The notes under the pieces are model-generated. The model was not told the origin of the DNA and made no database searches. It worked only from the letters and a program-made list of their open reading frames with translations. Source: Paraburkholderia caledonica NBRC 102488 (GTDB lineage Bacteria > Pseudomonadota > Gammaproteobacteria > Burkholderiales > Burkholderiaceae). From it: a DNA stretch of 64,000 nt. The position numbers and the translations under genes were made by a program. The DNA lies in assembly GCF_000685095.1 (NCBI RefSeq), contig NZ_BAYE01000009.1, forward strand, positions 186,001 to 250,000, in the 5' to 3' direction. Shown one piece after another: positions 9,179 to 17,922 of this stretch (positions within the stretch are counted from its first letter, which is position 1; every line of letters begins with the position of its first letter).

Positions 9179-10452
9179 GCGCGATCGTCCTCGTCTTGCT
9201 CTGAATGGTCCGCGGCTGCGTCGTCTTCATCGTGCTCATCGAGGTCGTCCATCTCCTCGCCAAGCGATGCTTCGTAGCCGTCTTCCTCATAGTACGTCTC
9301 GTCGAACTCGCCCGCATCGTCGCGGCCGAGACCGAGCGCCGCCGACAGCGCCGCGATGTCCTCGGGCACGTCGGCGCGCCATTGCATCGTGCGGCCGGTT
9401 TTCGGGTGAATCAGACCGAGGCGCCATGCATGCAGCGCCTGACGCGCGAACTCGCCCGGCAGCGGCGTAACCGAACGCTTGCCGCGGGCGCGCCCATAGA
9501 CAGGATCGCCCAGCAGCGGGTGGCCGATGTGCGCGCAGTGCACGCGAATCTGATGCGTACGGCCGGTTTCCAGATCGCAATGGATCGCGGTGACCGGCTG
9601 ACGCTGCCAGATCGCCGTATCGACGCGCCGGAAATGCGTGCGCGCCGGTTTGCCCGATGCGCCCGTGACCACCGCCATGCGGGTACGCTCGCGCGGATCG
9701 CGGCCGATCGGCGCGTCGATCGTTCCTTCTTCGGGCATGTTGCCCCACACGAGCGCAAGATAGCGGCGCTTCACCGTGCGCGCCTGCAACTGGCGCACGA
9801 GGTCGGTCTGCGCTTCGAGCGTGCGGGCAACCACCATCAGCCCTGACGTTTCCTTGTCCAGCCGATGCACGATGCCCGCACGCGGCAAGCCCGCCGCCGC
9901 GTCTCCGTAACGGTACAGCAGACCGTTCAGCACGGTGCCGCTCCAGTTCCCGGCCGCGGGGTGCACGACCATGCCGGCCGGCTTGTTGATGACCACGAGC
10001 GTGTCGTCTTCGTAGACGATTTCCAGCGGCACCGGTTCGGGCGTGAACGCGAGCTGTTCGGGCAGCAGATCCGGCACGAGTTCGATCGTCGCGCCGAGCG
10101 GAACCGGCTGGCGGATTTTCGCGGGCTTGCCGTCGATGCGCACGCGCTCCGCCTCGATCCAGCTTTGAAGCCGGTTACGCGAAAATTCGGGGAACACGCG
10201 CGCCAGCACCTTGTCGAGGCGCTCGCCCGCCAGTTCGTCGGGCACCACGACATTGCGCGGCGTTTCGTCGGTGACACGGTTCGCCACGGTGGGTACCGTG
10301 CTGGCCGCACGGGCCTCGCCGAGCGCGTCGGCGCCGAGATCGTCGTCGAGCGAATCGGCGCCCAACGCGTCGGAGGGGTCGGCGCTTACGTTATAATCTT
10401 CGTTGCTATTCCCGGCACCGGTTGCAGCGCCTGGAGTATTTGAGCGGGTCAT
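9175..10452 (-). CDS. rluD: 23S rRNA pseudouridine synthase RluD, with acidic extensions
   Basis: RluD isomerises uridines 1911, 1915 and 1917 in helix 69 of 23S rRNA. An S4-like RNA-binding domain (ELAGERLDKVLARVFPEFSR) precedes the catalytic domain, with the catalytic Asp in GIVHRLDKETSGLMVVA. At 425 residues it is about 100 longer than the E. coli protein. The surplus is an Asp-rich N-terminal segment of about 60 residues and an acidic C-terminal tail (residues about 375-425) with runs such as MDDLDEHDEDDAAADHSEQD. The ATG has AGGTGA upstream. The 5' end is divergent from bamD, and its first codons cover the probable bamD promoter. Confidence 0.93.
   Translation of the reverse strand: MTRSNTPGAATGAGNSNEDYNVSADPSDALGADSLDDDLGADALGEARAASTVPTVANRVTDETPRNVVVPDELAGERLDKVLARVFPEFSRNRLQSWIEAERVRIDGKPAKIRQPVPLGATIELVPDLLPEQLAFTPEPVPLEIVYEDDTLVVINKPAGMVVHPAAGNWSGTVLNGLLYRYGDAAAGLPRAGIVHRLDKETSGLMVVARTLEAQTDLVRQLQARTVKRRYLALVWGNMPEEGTIDAPIGRDPRERTRMAVVTGASGKPARTHFRRVDTAIWQRQPVTAIHCDLETGRTHQIRVHCAHIGHPLLGDPVYGRARGKRSVTPLPGEFARQALHAWRLGLIHPKTGRTMQWRADVPEDIAALSAALGLGRDDAGEFDETYYEEDGYEASLGEEMDDLDEHDEDDAAADHSEQDEDDRA
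10392..10397 (+). promoter_or_regulatory. Candidate -10 element for bamD
   Basis: A consensus TATAAT lies on the plus strand inside the first codons of the divergent rluD gene, about 140 bp before bamD. No good -35 is seen 16-18 bases upstream, so this is tentative. Confidence 0.35.
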
Positions 10453-10538
10453 TGAGTCTGGGTCACCTGGACGTAAAGCTAGACTGGAAAATGCGAGCCT
10501 TGAACACCATCACTAAAGCGGCGATCAATTTGAAGGCC

Positions 10539-11351
10539 ATGAAGAACGCGGCCCGGAAAGTGGCCGGATACATTGCGTGTGCCGCAGCCGTCGCGGTTGT
10601 TGCGGCTTGCCACGGCCTGCCGGAGAAGACCGACGAAACGGCAACGTGGAACAACAACAAATTATATACGGAGGCGAACGACGCCTTGAGCGGCGGCGAT
10701 TTCGGCAAGTGCGCGAAATACTTCGAAATGCTCGAAGGCCGCGACCCGTTCGGCCACTTCGCACAGCAGGCGCAGATCAACGTCGCGTATTGCAACTGGA
10801 AAGACAATGAACCCGCGGCCGCCGACCAGGCGATCGACCGCTTCATCCAGCTACACCCGGATCACCCGGACATCGCCTACGCGTACTACCTGAAGGGCAT
10901 GATCCACTTCAACGACGACCTCGGTCTCTTCGGCCGCTTCTCCGGTCAGGACATGAGCGAGCGCGATCCGAAGTCGCTGCGTGAGTCGTACGACGCGTTC
11001 AAGGTCGTCGTCGACCGTTACCCGAACAGCAAATACGCGCCCGACGCTGCACAGCGCATGCGCTACATCGTGAACGCGCTCGCGTCTCACGAAGTCCACG
11101 CGGCAGACTACTACTACCGCCGCGGCGCCTATGTGGCTGCAATCAACCGCGCGCAACTCGCGTTGAAGGAATACAAGAACGCACCGGCTATCGAAGACGC
11201 ACTGCACATCATGATGCTGTCGTACGAGAAGCTGAACCAGCCGCAACTGGCCGACGACACGAAGCGCGTCCTGGCCGGCACTTTCCCCGACAGCCCGTAC
11301 ATCACGGGCCACGCAAGGCCGGGTAAGGAAAAGTCGTGGTGGCAGTTCTAA
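10539..11351 (+). CDS. bamD: Outer membrane assembly lipoprotein BamD (ComL)
   Basis: BamD is an essential lipoprotein of the beta-barrel assembly machine on the periplasmic face of the outer membrane. With the ATG at 10539 the protein (270 residues) starts MKNAARKVAGYIACAAAVAV and reaches a lipobox ending in VVAAC, with the mature lipid-bearing Cys followed by HGLPEKTDETATW. The rest is tetratricopeptide-like repeats (AFKVVVDRYPNSKYAPDA and similar). An upstream in-frame ATG at 10491 would give 286 residues with a less typical signal peptide; I prefer 10539 because it gives the cleaner lipoprotein signal. A strong bidirectional terminator follows at 11386. Confidence 0.93.
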   Translation: MKNAARKVAGYIACAAAVAVVAACHGLPEKTDETATWNNNKLYTEANDALSGGDFGKCAKYFEMLEGRDPFGHFAQQAQINVAYCNWKDNEPAAADQAIDRFIQLHPDHPDIAYAYYLKGMIHFNDDLGLFGRFSGQDMSERDPKSLRESYDAFKVVVDRYPNSKYAPDAAQRMRYIVNALASHEVHAADYYYRRGAYVAAINRAQLALKEYKNAPAIEDALHIMMLSYEKLNQPQLADDTKRVLAGTFPDSPYITGHARPGKEKSWWQF

Positions 11352-11385
11352 GCCGCGCAGCACGCTGAAACATCGGCTGCAAGTG

Positions 11386-11417
11386 AAAAACGCCACGACC
11401 CAGGTCGTGGCGTTTTT
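11386..11417. terminator. Bidirectional intrinsic terminator (bamD / rlmD)
   Basis: AAAAACGCCACGACC and GGTCGTGGCGTTTTT form a perfect 15-bp inverted repeat around a 2-base centre, with A and T runs on both sides. It serves convergent bamD (plus) and rlmD (minus). Confidence 0.9.
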
Positions 11418-11476
11418 CTTTGCGGGTTCGGTCCAAGCGTTCAGTCTATGCGTTCACTCGTTCACGCGTTCGCGCT

Positions 11477-12910
11477 TCAGCAATCGCGCTCGAACAACGC
11501 AATCGACTCCACATGCGACGTGTGGGGGAACATGTTGACGACGCCAGCACCCACCAGCCGGTAGCCAGCCTCATGCACGAGCAGACCCGAGTCGCGCGCC
11601 AGCGTCGACGGGTTGCAGGACACGTAGACGATCCGCTGCGGCAGCGGCCCGTCGCCGCTCTGAGCAATCTCCGCCAAAGCTTTCGCGACGGCGAGCGCGC
11701 CTTCGCGCGGCGGGTCGATCAGGAACTTGTCGAAGTGGCCGAGCGCGCGAATGTCGTCGGCGGTGACTTCGAAAAGATTGCGGCACGCGAACGACGTATG
11801 CGCCGCCACGCCGTTCAGCTCGGCGTTGGCGAGCGCCCGCGAGGTCAGCACTTCGCTGCCTTCGATACCCACTACTTCCCTCGCGACACGCGCGAGCGGC
11901 AGCGTGAAGTTGCCGATGCCGCAGAATAGATCGAGCACGCGGTCGGTGCGCGCCGGCGCCAGCAGGCGTAGCGCCCGGCTCACGAGCACGCGGTTGATCG
12001 CGTGATTGACCTGCGTGAAGTCGGTCGGCTTGAACGGCATCCGGATGTCGTATTCGGGCAGCGTGTAGTCGAGCTGCACGTCGAGCGGATAGAGAGGCGT
12101 GACGGTGTCGGGCCCGCCCGGCTGAATCCAGAACTGGACCTTGTGCTCGTCGGCGAACTCGCGCAGCACCTGCTCGTCAGCAGGAGTCAACGGCTCCAGG
12201 TTGCGCACGACGAGCGCCGTCACCGACGAGCCGACCGCCAGTTCGAGCTGCGGCATGCGATCGTAAATGGACAGCTTGCGCACCATGAAGCGCAGCGGCA
12301 TCAGCATGGCTGATACATGCGGCGGCAGGACTTCGCAGGTTTTCATATCCGCGATGTAGCTGCTTTTCTTCTCGTGAAAGCCGATGCGCATGCCGCCCTT
12401 TTCCGGCAGGAAACGCACCGCGAGACGCGCGCGGTAGCGGTAGCCCCAAGCCGGTCCGTGAATCGGGCGGAACACCGTTTCAGGGCGCAGCTTCGCCAGA
12501 TGCTGAAGGTTGTCTTCGAGCACGCGCTGCTTGACCGCGACTTGCGCACGAATATCCAGATGCTGCATCGAACAGCCGCCGCAAATGTCGAAGTACACAC
12601 ACTTGGGCTTGGTGCGCATCACGCTTTCGCGGAATACCTGGACGACTTCGGCTTGCTCGAATTTCGGCTTGCTGCGATGTGTCGAGTAGCTCACGCGCTC
12701 ACCGGGCAGCGCGCCTTCGACGAAGACCACCTTGCCGGGCGTGCCGTCCTCGCTCTCCATGCGGCCGACGCCGCGGGCTTCCATATCGAGCGAAACGATT
12801 TCAATGACCGGTTCATTGCCGGTAATGACGAGCGCTGGCGCCGGAGCAGGCGTCTTATGATATTTCGACGGGCGCTTCGGCGACCGACGGTGGGGGGCAG
12901 TTCGGGACAC
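11477..12910 (-). CDS. rlmD: 23S rRNA (uracil-1939-C5)-methyltransferase RlmD
   Basis: This SAM-dependent methyltransferase of the TrmA/RumA family has 477 residues. An N-terminal TRAM domain (about residues 30-90) is followed by the iron-sulfur cluster cysteines in CVYFDICGGC. The SAM-binding motif LDLFCGIGNFTLPLA and the catalytic VYVSCNPSTLARD are clear, so the enzyme should be active. The start is GTG at 12910 with AGGA 8 bases upstream. The first 25 residues are basic and Ser/Pro-rich. The gene downstream on this strand is separated by the terminator at 11386. Confidence 0.94.
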   Translation of the reverse strand: MSRTAPHRRSPKRPSKYHKTPAPAPALVITGNEPVIEIVSLDMEARGVGRMESEDGTPGKVVFVEGALPGERVSYSTHRSKPKFEQAEVVQVFRESVMRTKPKCVYFDICGGCSMQHLDIRAQVAVKQRVLEDNLQHLAKLRPETVFRPIHGPAWGYRYRARLAVRFLPEKGGMRIGFHEKKSSYIADMKTCEVLPPHVSAMLMPLRFMVRKLSIYDRMPQLELAVGSSVTALVVRNLEPLTPADEQVLREFADEHKVQFWIQPGGPDTVTPLYPLDVQLDYTLPEYDIRMPFKPTDFTQVNHAINRVLVSRALRLLAPARTDRVLDLFCGIGNFTLPLARVAREVVGIEGSEVLTSRALANAELNGVAAHTSFACRNLFEVTADDIRALGHFDKFLIDPPREGALAVAKALAEIAQSGDGPLPQRIVYVSCNPSTLARDSGLLVHEAGYRLVGAGVVNMFPHTSHVESIALFERDC

Positions 12911-13008
12911 CTGCTACTTCCTGGCAAACTTTGGGGAAAGGCGAGATTGTAGACGAAGCGCCGGGCGACGCCTTCACCCCGCGCGCATCGCCAGCACCGC
13001 CTGCAGCG

Positions 13009-13785
13009 CTACTGATCGAACGCTGCAAGATACTCCGCCCATTGTGGCGCCGTTTCGAGCGCCAGTGCGTTCTTGACCAGATTGATCTCGTCGGCGTATT
13101 CCGCGGCGGAAAATGCGCCGCGAATGAGCTGAAAGCGGCAATAGAGCAGATACGTATTTACGACGTCGGTCTCGCAGTAATTGCGGATTTCCTCAATCCG
13201 CCCTTCCTGATACGCATGCCACACCTGGCTGCCGTCCATGCCCATCTTGCCGGGAAAGCCGCACATCTTCGCCAGCGCGTCGAGCGGCGCGTTGGCGCGC
13301 GCCTGGTACATCGCGAGCACGTCCATCAGATCGGTGTGGCGCGCATGATAACGGCTGATGTAGTTGTTCCACTTGAACTCGCGGTCGTCCTCGCCGAGAT
13401 CCCAGAACCGGTAGGCGGGTATCCCGTTGACGAGCGCGCGATAGTTCAACACCGGCAAATCGAAGCCGCCGCCGTTCCACGACACGAGCTGCGGCGTGTA
13501 CTTCTCGATCACGCGATAAAACGACTGCACGAGCGCCGCTTCGCCGTCTTCCAGCGTGCCGAGCGAGCGCACGCGAAAACCGTTGTTGTCGCGGAACACG
13601 CAGGAAATCGCGGCGATCCGTTGCAGATGATGCGGCAGAAAATCGCTGCCCGTCTTGTCGCGGCGGGCGGCAAACGCATGCTCGGCGACTTCGGCGTCGC
13701 TCATTGTGGCGGGCAAATCTTCGAGGCGGCGGATGCCGGCGACATCGGGAATCGTCTCGATGTCGAAAACAAGAATCGGTGTCAT
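13009..13785 (-). CDS. Predicted 3'-5' exonuclease (PolB-like, DEDDy)
   Basis: This 258-residue protein matches the family of stand-alone exonucleases related to the proofreading domain of family B polymerases. The DEDD motifs are visible in order: Exo I as FDIETIPD, Exo II as SWNGGGFDLPVL, and Exo III as YCETDVVNTYLLY with Tyr and Asp spaced as in the DEDDy subgroup. Its ATG is 4 bases after the rpoS stop, so it may be expressed with rpoS in stationary phase. Substrate (DNA or RNA) is unknown. Confidence 0.85.
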   Translation of the reverse strand: MTPILVFDIETIPDVAGIRRLEDLPATMSDAEVAEHAFAARRDKTGSDFLPHHLQRIAAISCVFRDNNGFRVRSLGTLEDGEAALVQSFYRVIEKYTPQLVSWNGGGFDLPVLNYRALVNGIPAYRFWDLGEDDREFKWNNYISRYHARHTDLMDVLAMYQARANAPLDALAKMCGFPGKMGMDGSQVWHAYQEGRIEEIRNYCETDVVNTYLLYCRFQLIRGAFSAAEYADEINLVKNALALETAPQWAEYLAAFDQ

Positions 13786-13789
13786 CAGG

Positions 13790-14869
13790 TTAGAGAACGG
13801 CGTCTTTCCGAACGCCGTTGGAGGCGAAAAAGCGCTTTAAGCGCACGAGCGCTTCTTGTTGGATCTGGCGCACACGCTCGCGCGTGAGGCCCATTTCATC
13901 GGCGAGTTCTTCGAGCGTGGCGGGCTCGATGTGGTTCAGCCCGAACCGGCGCTCGATCACATGACGGTGCTTGTCCGACAAGCGTGCAAGCCACGCGCGC
14001 GTGAGCGTTTCCAGTTCGCGATGCTGGACTTCTGCGTCCGGCGACTGGCTCTGGTCGTCGGACAACAGATCGAGCAGACTGCTGGCGGGATCGAGATCAA
14101 GCGGCGCGTCGAGCGACGCCGTGTGCTCGTTCAGCGCGAGAATGTCAGTGACTTCGTCAGTGGTCTTACCAGTCAGATACGCAATGTCGTCGATGCTGGC
14201 GTCGCGCCGCTCGGCTGCTTCGCCCGAATTCATCGAATTTTTTTCCAGATGGCGCTTTGCACGCAACACCTGATTGAGCTCGCGAATCACGTGCACCGGC
14301 AAGCGCACGGTGCGAGCCTGGTTCATGATCGCACGCTCGATGCTCTGTCGTATCCACCAGGTCGCGTAAGTCGAAAACCGGAAGCCGCGCGTGGGATCGA
14401 ATTTTTCGATGGCATGCATCAGGCCGAGGTTGCCCTCTTCGATCAGATCGAGCAGCGGCACGCCGCGGTTCAGATAACCCTTAGCGATGCTGACGACAAG
14501 CCGCAGATTGCGCTCGATCATTACCTGCCGTGCTTCGAACTCGCCCGCCTTCGCAAGACGGGAGTACTTCTGCTCCTCTTCGACAGTGAGGAGCGGCTTT
14601 ACGCTGATGCGGTTCAGATAATGCTGGATCGTGTCGGCCGTCAGCTCGGCCTGCAGCAACGCGCGGAAGTCGTCGGCGTCGGGCACGACCTCGGCCACGC
14701 CTTCCCGCGCGTCGCCGCCTTCTTCCGCGCTTTGACGCTCGTCGAGTTCGCGTTCTTCAACAGTCTCTTCTTCCGCTTCGGAAGCGCCGCTTTCGTCCAC
14801 CGAAGCGGACGTGGCATCGCTGATCGTTTCAGATTCGGCTTGCGGCAGGCGGCGCTTCGATTTCGGCAT
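13790..14869 (-). CDS. rpoS: RNA polymerase sigma factor RpoS (sigma38)
   Basis: This is the general stress and stationary-phase sigma factor, 359 residues. After an acidic N-terminal 70 residues, region 1.2 begins at DTIQHYLNRI. Region 2 follows (LLDLIEEGNLGLMHAIEKFD, then GFRFSTYATWWIRQSIERAI), and region 4.2 ends the protein with TLEELADEMGLTRERVRQIQ. The lengthened acidic N-terminus is the main difference from the E. coli protein. It lies 11 bp downstream of nlpD in the classical surE-pcm-nlpD-rpoS order; in E. coli the main rpoS promoter is inside nlpD, but I could not place one here. Confidence 0.96.
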   Translation of the reverse strand: MPKSKRRLPQAESETISDATSASVDESGASEAEEETVEERELDERQSAEEGGDAREGVAEVVPDADDFRALLQAELTADTIQHYLNRISVKPLLTVEEEQKYSRLAKAGEFEARQVMIERNLRLVVSIAKGYLNRGVPLLDLIEEGNLGLMHAIEKFDPTRGFRFSTYATWWIRQSIERAIMNQARTVRLPVHVIRELNQVLRAKRHLEKNSMNSGEAAERRDASIDDIAYLTGKTTDEVTDILALNEHTASLDAPLDLDPASSLLDLLSDDQSQSPDAEVQHRELETLTRAWLARLSDKHRHVIERRFGLNHIEPATLEELADEMGLTRERVRQIQQEALVRLKRFFASNGVRKDAVL

Positions 14870-14880
14870 GGTCGTATCGC

Positions 14881-15828
14881 TTATTGCGGCGGCAAATACT
14901 TCAGTGGGTCGACAGGTTTACCCTGTCGGCGAACTTCGAAATGCAACATGACGCGGTCTGAATCGCTGTTACCCATCTCGGCGATTTTCTGCCCTTTCGT
15001 TACCGCGTCCCCCTCTTTTACCATCAAAGAGCGGTTGTGTGCATATGCGGTGAGATAAGTTGCATCATGCTTGATGATAATGAGATTGCCGTAACCACGC
15101 AGCCCATTTCCGGCATAAACCACGCGGCCGTCGGCGGAGGCCTTTACTGCGTCGCCCGCCGCGCCGCCAATGTTGACACCTTTGTTTGTCGAATCGTTAA
15201 ACGTACCGAGCAACGGACCACGCACCGGCCACGCGAAGTTCACGTTGCCGGATGCGCCGGCGCTCGAATCGCTCGCCGCACCCGCCGCACCGGTACTGGA
15301 CGGCGGCGTGAGCGCAGCGTTGTTCGCAGTCGTACCGTAGATGGGCGGCGCGGCGACGCCGGCCGCAGCACCCGCGGACGGCGACGTGCCGTTCAGCGGC
15401 GCGCCCTGCACTGCGCCGGTGCTGCCGATGGGCGCGGTCGTCACGCCCGGCGTCAACGCGGCGGTATTGGCGTCCGGCGGTACGACGCGCAGCAGCTGAT
15501 CCACCTCAATCTGATTCGGGTTCGTGAGATTGTTCCACGCGGAAATGTCACGGTAGTTCTGGCCGTTCTCGAGTGCGATCCGATACAGCGTGTCGCCGGG
15601 CTTCACGCGGTAGTAGCCCGGCGGCGGCGGCCCGAGCGGCACCGGCGGCTGCTGCGCAGCCTGCGTGCTGAGCACATTGCCGCCGGAGCGGTCGACGACC
15701 GGCGCCTGATCGAGCCGGGATGCACAGGCTGTCATCAACAGGGACAAGGCGAGCACGCACACGCTGCGCTGGGTGATGGACATAGGGATATTCAGACTGG
15801 TTCTTTGCATCGCGCGCAACATACTCAT
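14881..15828 (-). CDS. nlpD: Murein-hydrolase activator lipoprotein NlpD
   Basis: NlpD is an outer-membrane lipoprotein that activates the amidase AmiC at the septum. A signal sequence ends in the lipobox LLMTAC. A LysM peptidoglycan-binding domain follows (YYRVKPGDTLYRIALENGQN), then a Gly/Ala/Pro linker, then a C-terminal LytM/M23 domain. The LytM domain lacks the zinc ligands: the HxxxD site reads NKGVN and the HxH site reads MLHFEV, as expected for a non-catalytic activator. The start is uncertain: ATG 15828 lies 5 bases after the pcm stop and may be coupled; ATG 15783 gives a shorter signal peptide; a TTG at 15837 overlaps the pcm stop. Confidence 0.9.
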   Translation of the reverse strand: MSMLRAMQRTSLNIPMSITQRSVCVLALSLLMTACASRLDQAPVVDRSGGNVLSTQAAQQPPVPLGPPPPGYYRVKPGDTLYRIALENGQNYRDISAWNNLTNPNQIEVDQLLRVVPPDANTAALTPGVTTAPIGSTGAVQGAPLNGTSPSAGAAAGVAAPPIYGTTANNAALTPPSSTGAAGAASDSSAGASGNVNFAWPVRGPLLGTFNDSTNKGVNIGGAAGDAVKASADGRVVYAGNGLRGYGNLIIIKHDATYLTAYAHNRSLMVKEGDAVTKGQKIAEMGNSDSDRVMLHFEVRRQGKPVDPLKYLPPQ

Positions 15829-15833
15829 CGGTG

Positions 15834-16958
15834 TCAAATCACTCCGGATTTTAAGGGTACAAAGAAAACGCGATCAAGCCGCGACTCCCGCCACTGCGCC
15901 GGTCCGAGACGCTCGACGAGCGTCAGTACCTGGCTCTGACCTTCCTGCGAGCCGACCGGCGCGATCAGACGGCCGCCGATCGCGAGTTGTTCAAGTAATG
16001 CTTGCGGTACGTCGAGGCCCGCGGCGGCGATCAGAATGGCGTCGAAAGGCGCCGCTGACGGCAGCCCCAAACGCCCGTCGCCATAGTGCAGCCGGATATT
16101 CGGAATTCGCAGCGGACGCAAGTTTGTCTTCGCGCGCTCGGACAACGGCTTGATCCGTTCGATCGAATACACCTCGCGCGCGACCTGGCTCAGCACCGCC
16201 GCCTGATAACCGCAACCCGTGCCGATTTCGAGCACGTTCGTCAGCGTGCGGCCCGCCGCCGCGAGTTCGATCATTCGCGCGACCACCGACGGCTTCGAGA
16301 TAGTCTGGTGATGCCCGATCGGCAGCGCCGCATCTTCGTAGGCCTGAACCGCGAGACCCGGATCGACGAACATGTGGCGCGGCACGACCGACATCGCATT
16401 CAACACGCGCTGATCGGTAACGCCGTTTGCACGCAGGCGTTCGACCATGCGTTCGCGAACCCGTTCCGAGGTCAACGCCATGGCGCCGTTCAAAGCGACG
16501 TTCGGCGCTGCGCTGCGCTCTGCCGGCCGGCTTGCGGGTTTTGCCGACGACGCCAATTGCGCACCAGGTTTGGCTGGCGCTCGCGCGGGCGCCGGTGCCT
16601 GCGCAGCGGTCCTGCCCGCTGACGACGGCCGCACACTCGCACTTTGCACGACAGGCCTCGCCGGCGATTTCGCTGCAGGCGCGGCAAGCGGCTTTGGCGG
16701 CGTCATGACTTGTGGCCTCGCCTGCGCACCGACCGGCGATTTTGCCGGGACCGGCGCCTGCGCTCGACTTTGCTTCGACGGCGCTTTGCCCACCACACCG
16801 GGCTGCAGATTTCTCGCGGGCTGCTGCCGCGCATTGAGCGCAGCACTCGCGGCAAGTGCTGCGGCGCGCACCTCGCCCGGACGGCCCTCCGGCCGGCGCG
16901 GCTCGCGCACCAGATCCTCGAGACCGAGCGGGAAGCGCTTCGCGCGCTCGCTCGTCAT
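15834..16958 (-). CDS. pcm: Protein-L-isoaspartate O-methyltransferase with long N-terminal extension
   Basis: Pcm repairs isoaspartyl residues in aged proteins using SAM. The catalytic domain occupies about the last 215 residues, with motif I as VLEIGTGCGYQAAVLSQ and the substrate motif VVPRHMFVDPGLAVQAYEDA. The first 150 or so residues are an Ala/Pro/Lys/Arg-rich disordered region absent from the roughly 210-residue E. coli enzyme. The ATG overlaps the surE stop by 4 bases, which supports the long start. Co-transcription with rpoS fits a stationary-phase repair role. Confidence 0.93.
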   Translation of the reverse strand: MTSERAKRFPLGLEDLVREPRRPEGRPGEVRAAALAASAALNARQQPARNLQPGVVGKAPSKQSRAQAPVPAKSPVGAQARPQVMTPPKPLAAPAAKSPARPVVQSASVRPSSAGRTAAQAPAPARAPAKPGAQLASSAKPASRPAERSAAPNVALNGAMALTSERVRERMVERLRANGVTDQRVLNAMSVVPRHMFVDPGLAVQAYEDAALPIGHHQTISKPSVVARMIELAAAGRTLTNVLEIGTGCGYQAAVLSQVAREVYSIERIKPLSERAKTNLRPLRIPNIRLHYGDGRLGLPSAAPFDAILIAAAGLDVPQALLEQLAIGGRLIAPVGSQEGQSQVLTLVERLGPAQWRESRLDRVFFVPLKSGVI

Positions 16959-17713
16959 GAAGCGCCGCTACCCGCACGCGCCCAGTCGCGCGCCGCCGGC
17001 AACATCTGCGTGTGGGTCAGATCCAGTTGCAGCGGCGTGATCGACACATGGCCGTTGGCGACTGCGTGGAAATCGGTCCCTTCGCTAGCATCGCGGGCGC
17101 TGCCCGACGGTCCGATCCAGTAGATCGGCTCGCCGCGCGGATTAGTCTGGCGGATCACCGGCTGGGACGGGTGCCGCTTGCCAAGACGCGTGATATGCCA
17201 GGTGCGCAATTGCTCGTACGGCAGGTTCGGAATATTGACGTTCAGGAGCGGATGCCCCGGCAGCGGATGTGCAAGATAGTGCGCGACGATCTCTGCGGCG
17301 ACGCGCACCGCGTCTTCGAGATGCATCCAGTCCTTGTCGACCAGAGAAAATGCGATGGCCGGCACACCGAACATGATGCCTTCCGTAGCCGCCGCGACGG
17401 TGCCCGAATAGAGCGTGTCCTCGCCCATGTTCTGACCGTTGTTGATCCCCGACACGACGAGATCGGGCGTGTGGTCGAACATGCCCGTCAGCGCGATGTG
17501 CACGGAGTCGGTAGGCGTGCCGTTCACGTAGTAGAAACCATTGGCCGAGCGCAGGACCGAAAGCGGCCGCGACAACGTCAGAGAATTGGACGCGCCGCTG
17601 CAGTTCTGTTCGGGTGCCATCACGGTCACGTCCGCGAGCGGCTTCAGCGCTTCGTAAAGCGCGGCAAGGCCGGGCGCCAGATAACCGTCGTCGTTGCTGA
17701 GTAGAATTCGCAT
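16955..17713 (-). CDS. surE: 5'/3'-nucleotidase SurE
   Basis: SurE is a metal-dependent survival phosphatase acting on nucleoside monophosphates and short polyphosphate, 252 residues. The conserved N-terminal metal site is MRILLSNDDGYLAPG, followed by the Ser ligand in NCSGASNSLTL and the Asn ligand in SGINNGQNMGEDTLYSGT. The ATG at 17713 is fixed by this motif. It is the first gene of the surE-pcm-nlpD-rpoS-exonuclease transcription unit; the 209-bp upstream gap is shared with the divergent quinone oxidoreductase. Confidence 0.96.
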   Translation of the reverse strand: MRILLSNDDGYLAPGLAALYEALKPLADVTVMAPEQNCSGASNSLTLSRPLSVLRSANGFYYVNGTPTDSVHIALTGMFDHTPDLVVSGINNGQNMGEDTLYSGTVAAATEGIMFGVPAIAFSLVDKDWMHLEDAVRVAAEIVAHYLAHPLPGHPLLNVNIPNLPYEQLRTWHITRLGKRHPSQPVIRQTNPRGEPIYWIGPSGSARDASEGTDFHAVANGHVSITPLQLDLTHTQMLPAARDWARAGSGAS

Positions 17714-17859
17714 GCGGCGATTGTAACCGAGGAAAGAAGGCGCGCGAACGACACGACCGGGGTGTTGCGCGCACCACGCAAAGCGCAGGCGCCGGGCTCG
17801 CGATAAGGCGCACGAGGCTTGCAGCAACACGACCTGCGCGCTCAGCCAAAGGAGATAAA

Positions 17860-17873
17860 CGTACGGTCGTACG
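17860..17873. promoter_or_regulatory. CGTACG-GT-CGTACG dyad, candidate operator
   Basis: Two perfect CGTACG palindromes are separated by 2 bases, forming a 14-bp near-perfect dyad. A TACACT-like -10 follows at 17881-17886, so the site would overlap the -35 region of the oxidoreductase promoter. The spacing resembles TetR-family operators, but no TetR gene is adjacent here. Confidence 0.45.
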
Positions 17874-17922
17874 GATGCTTTACACTCGAAGCGACTGTGA
17901 ACCTCGACCGAATGGAGACACG

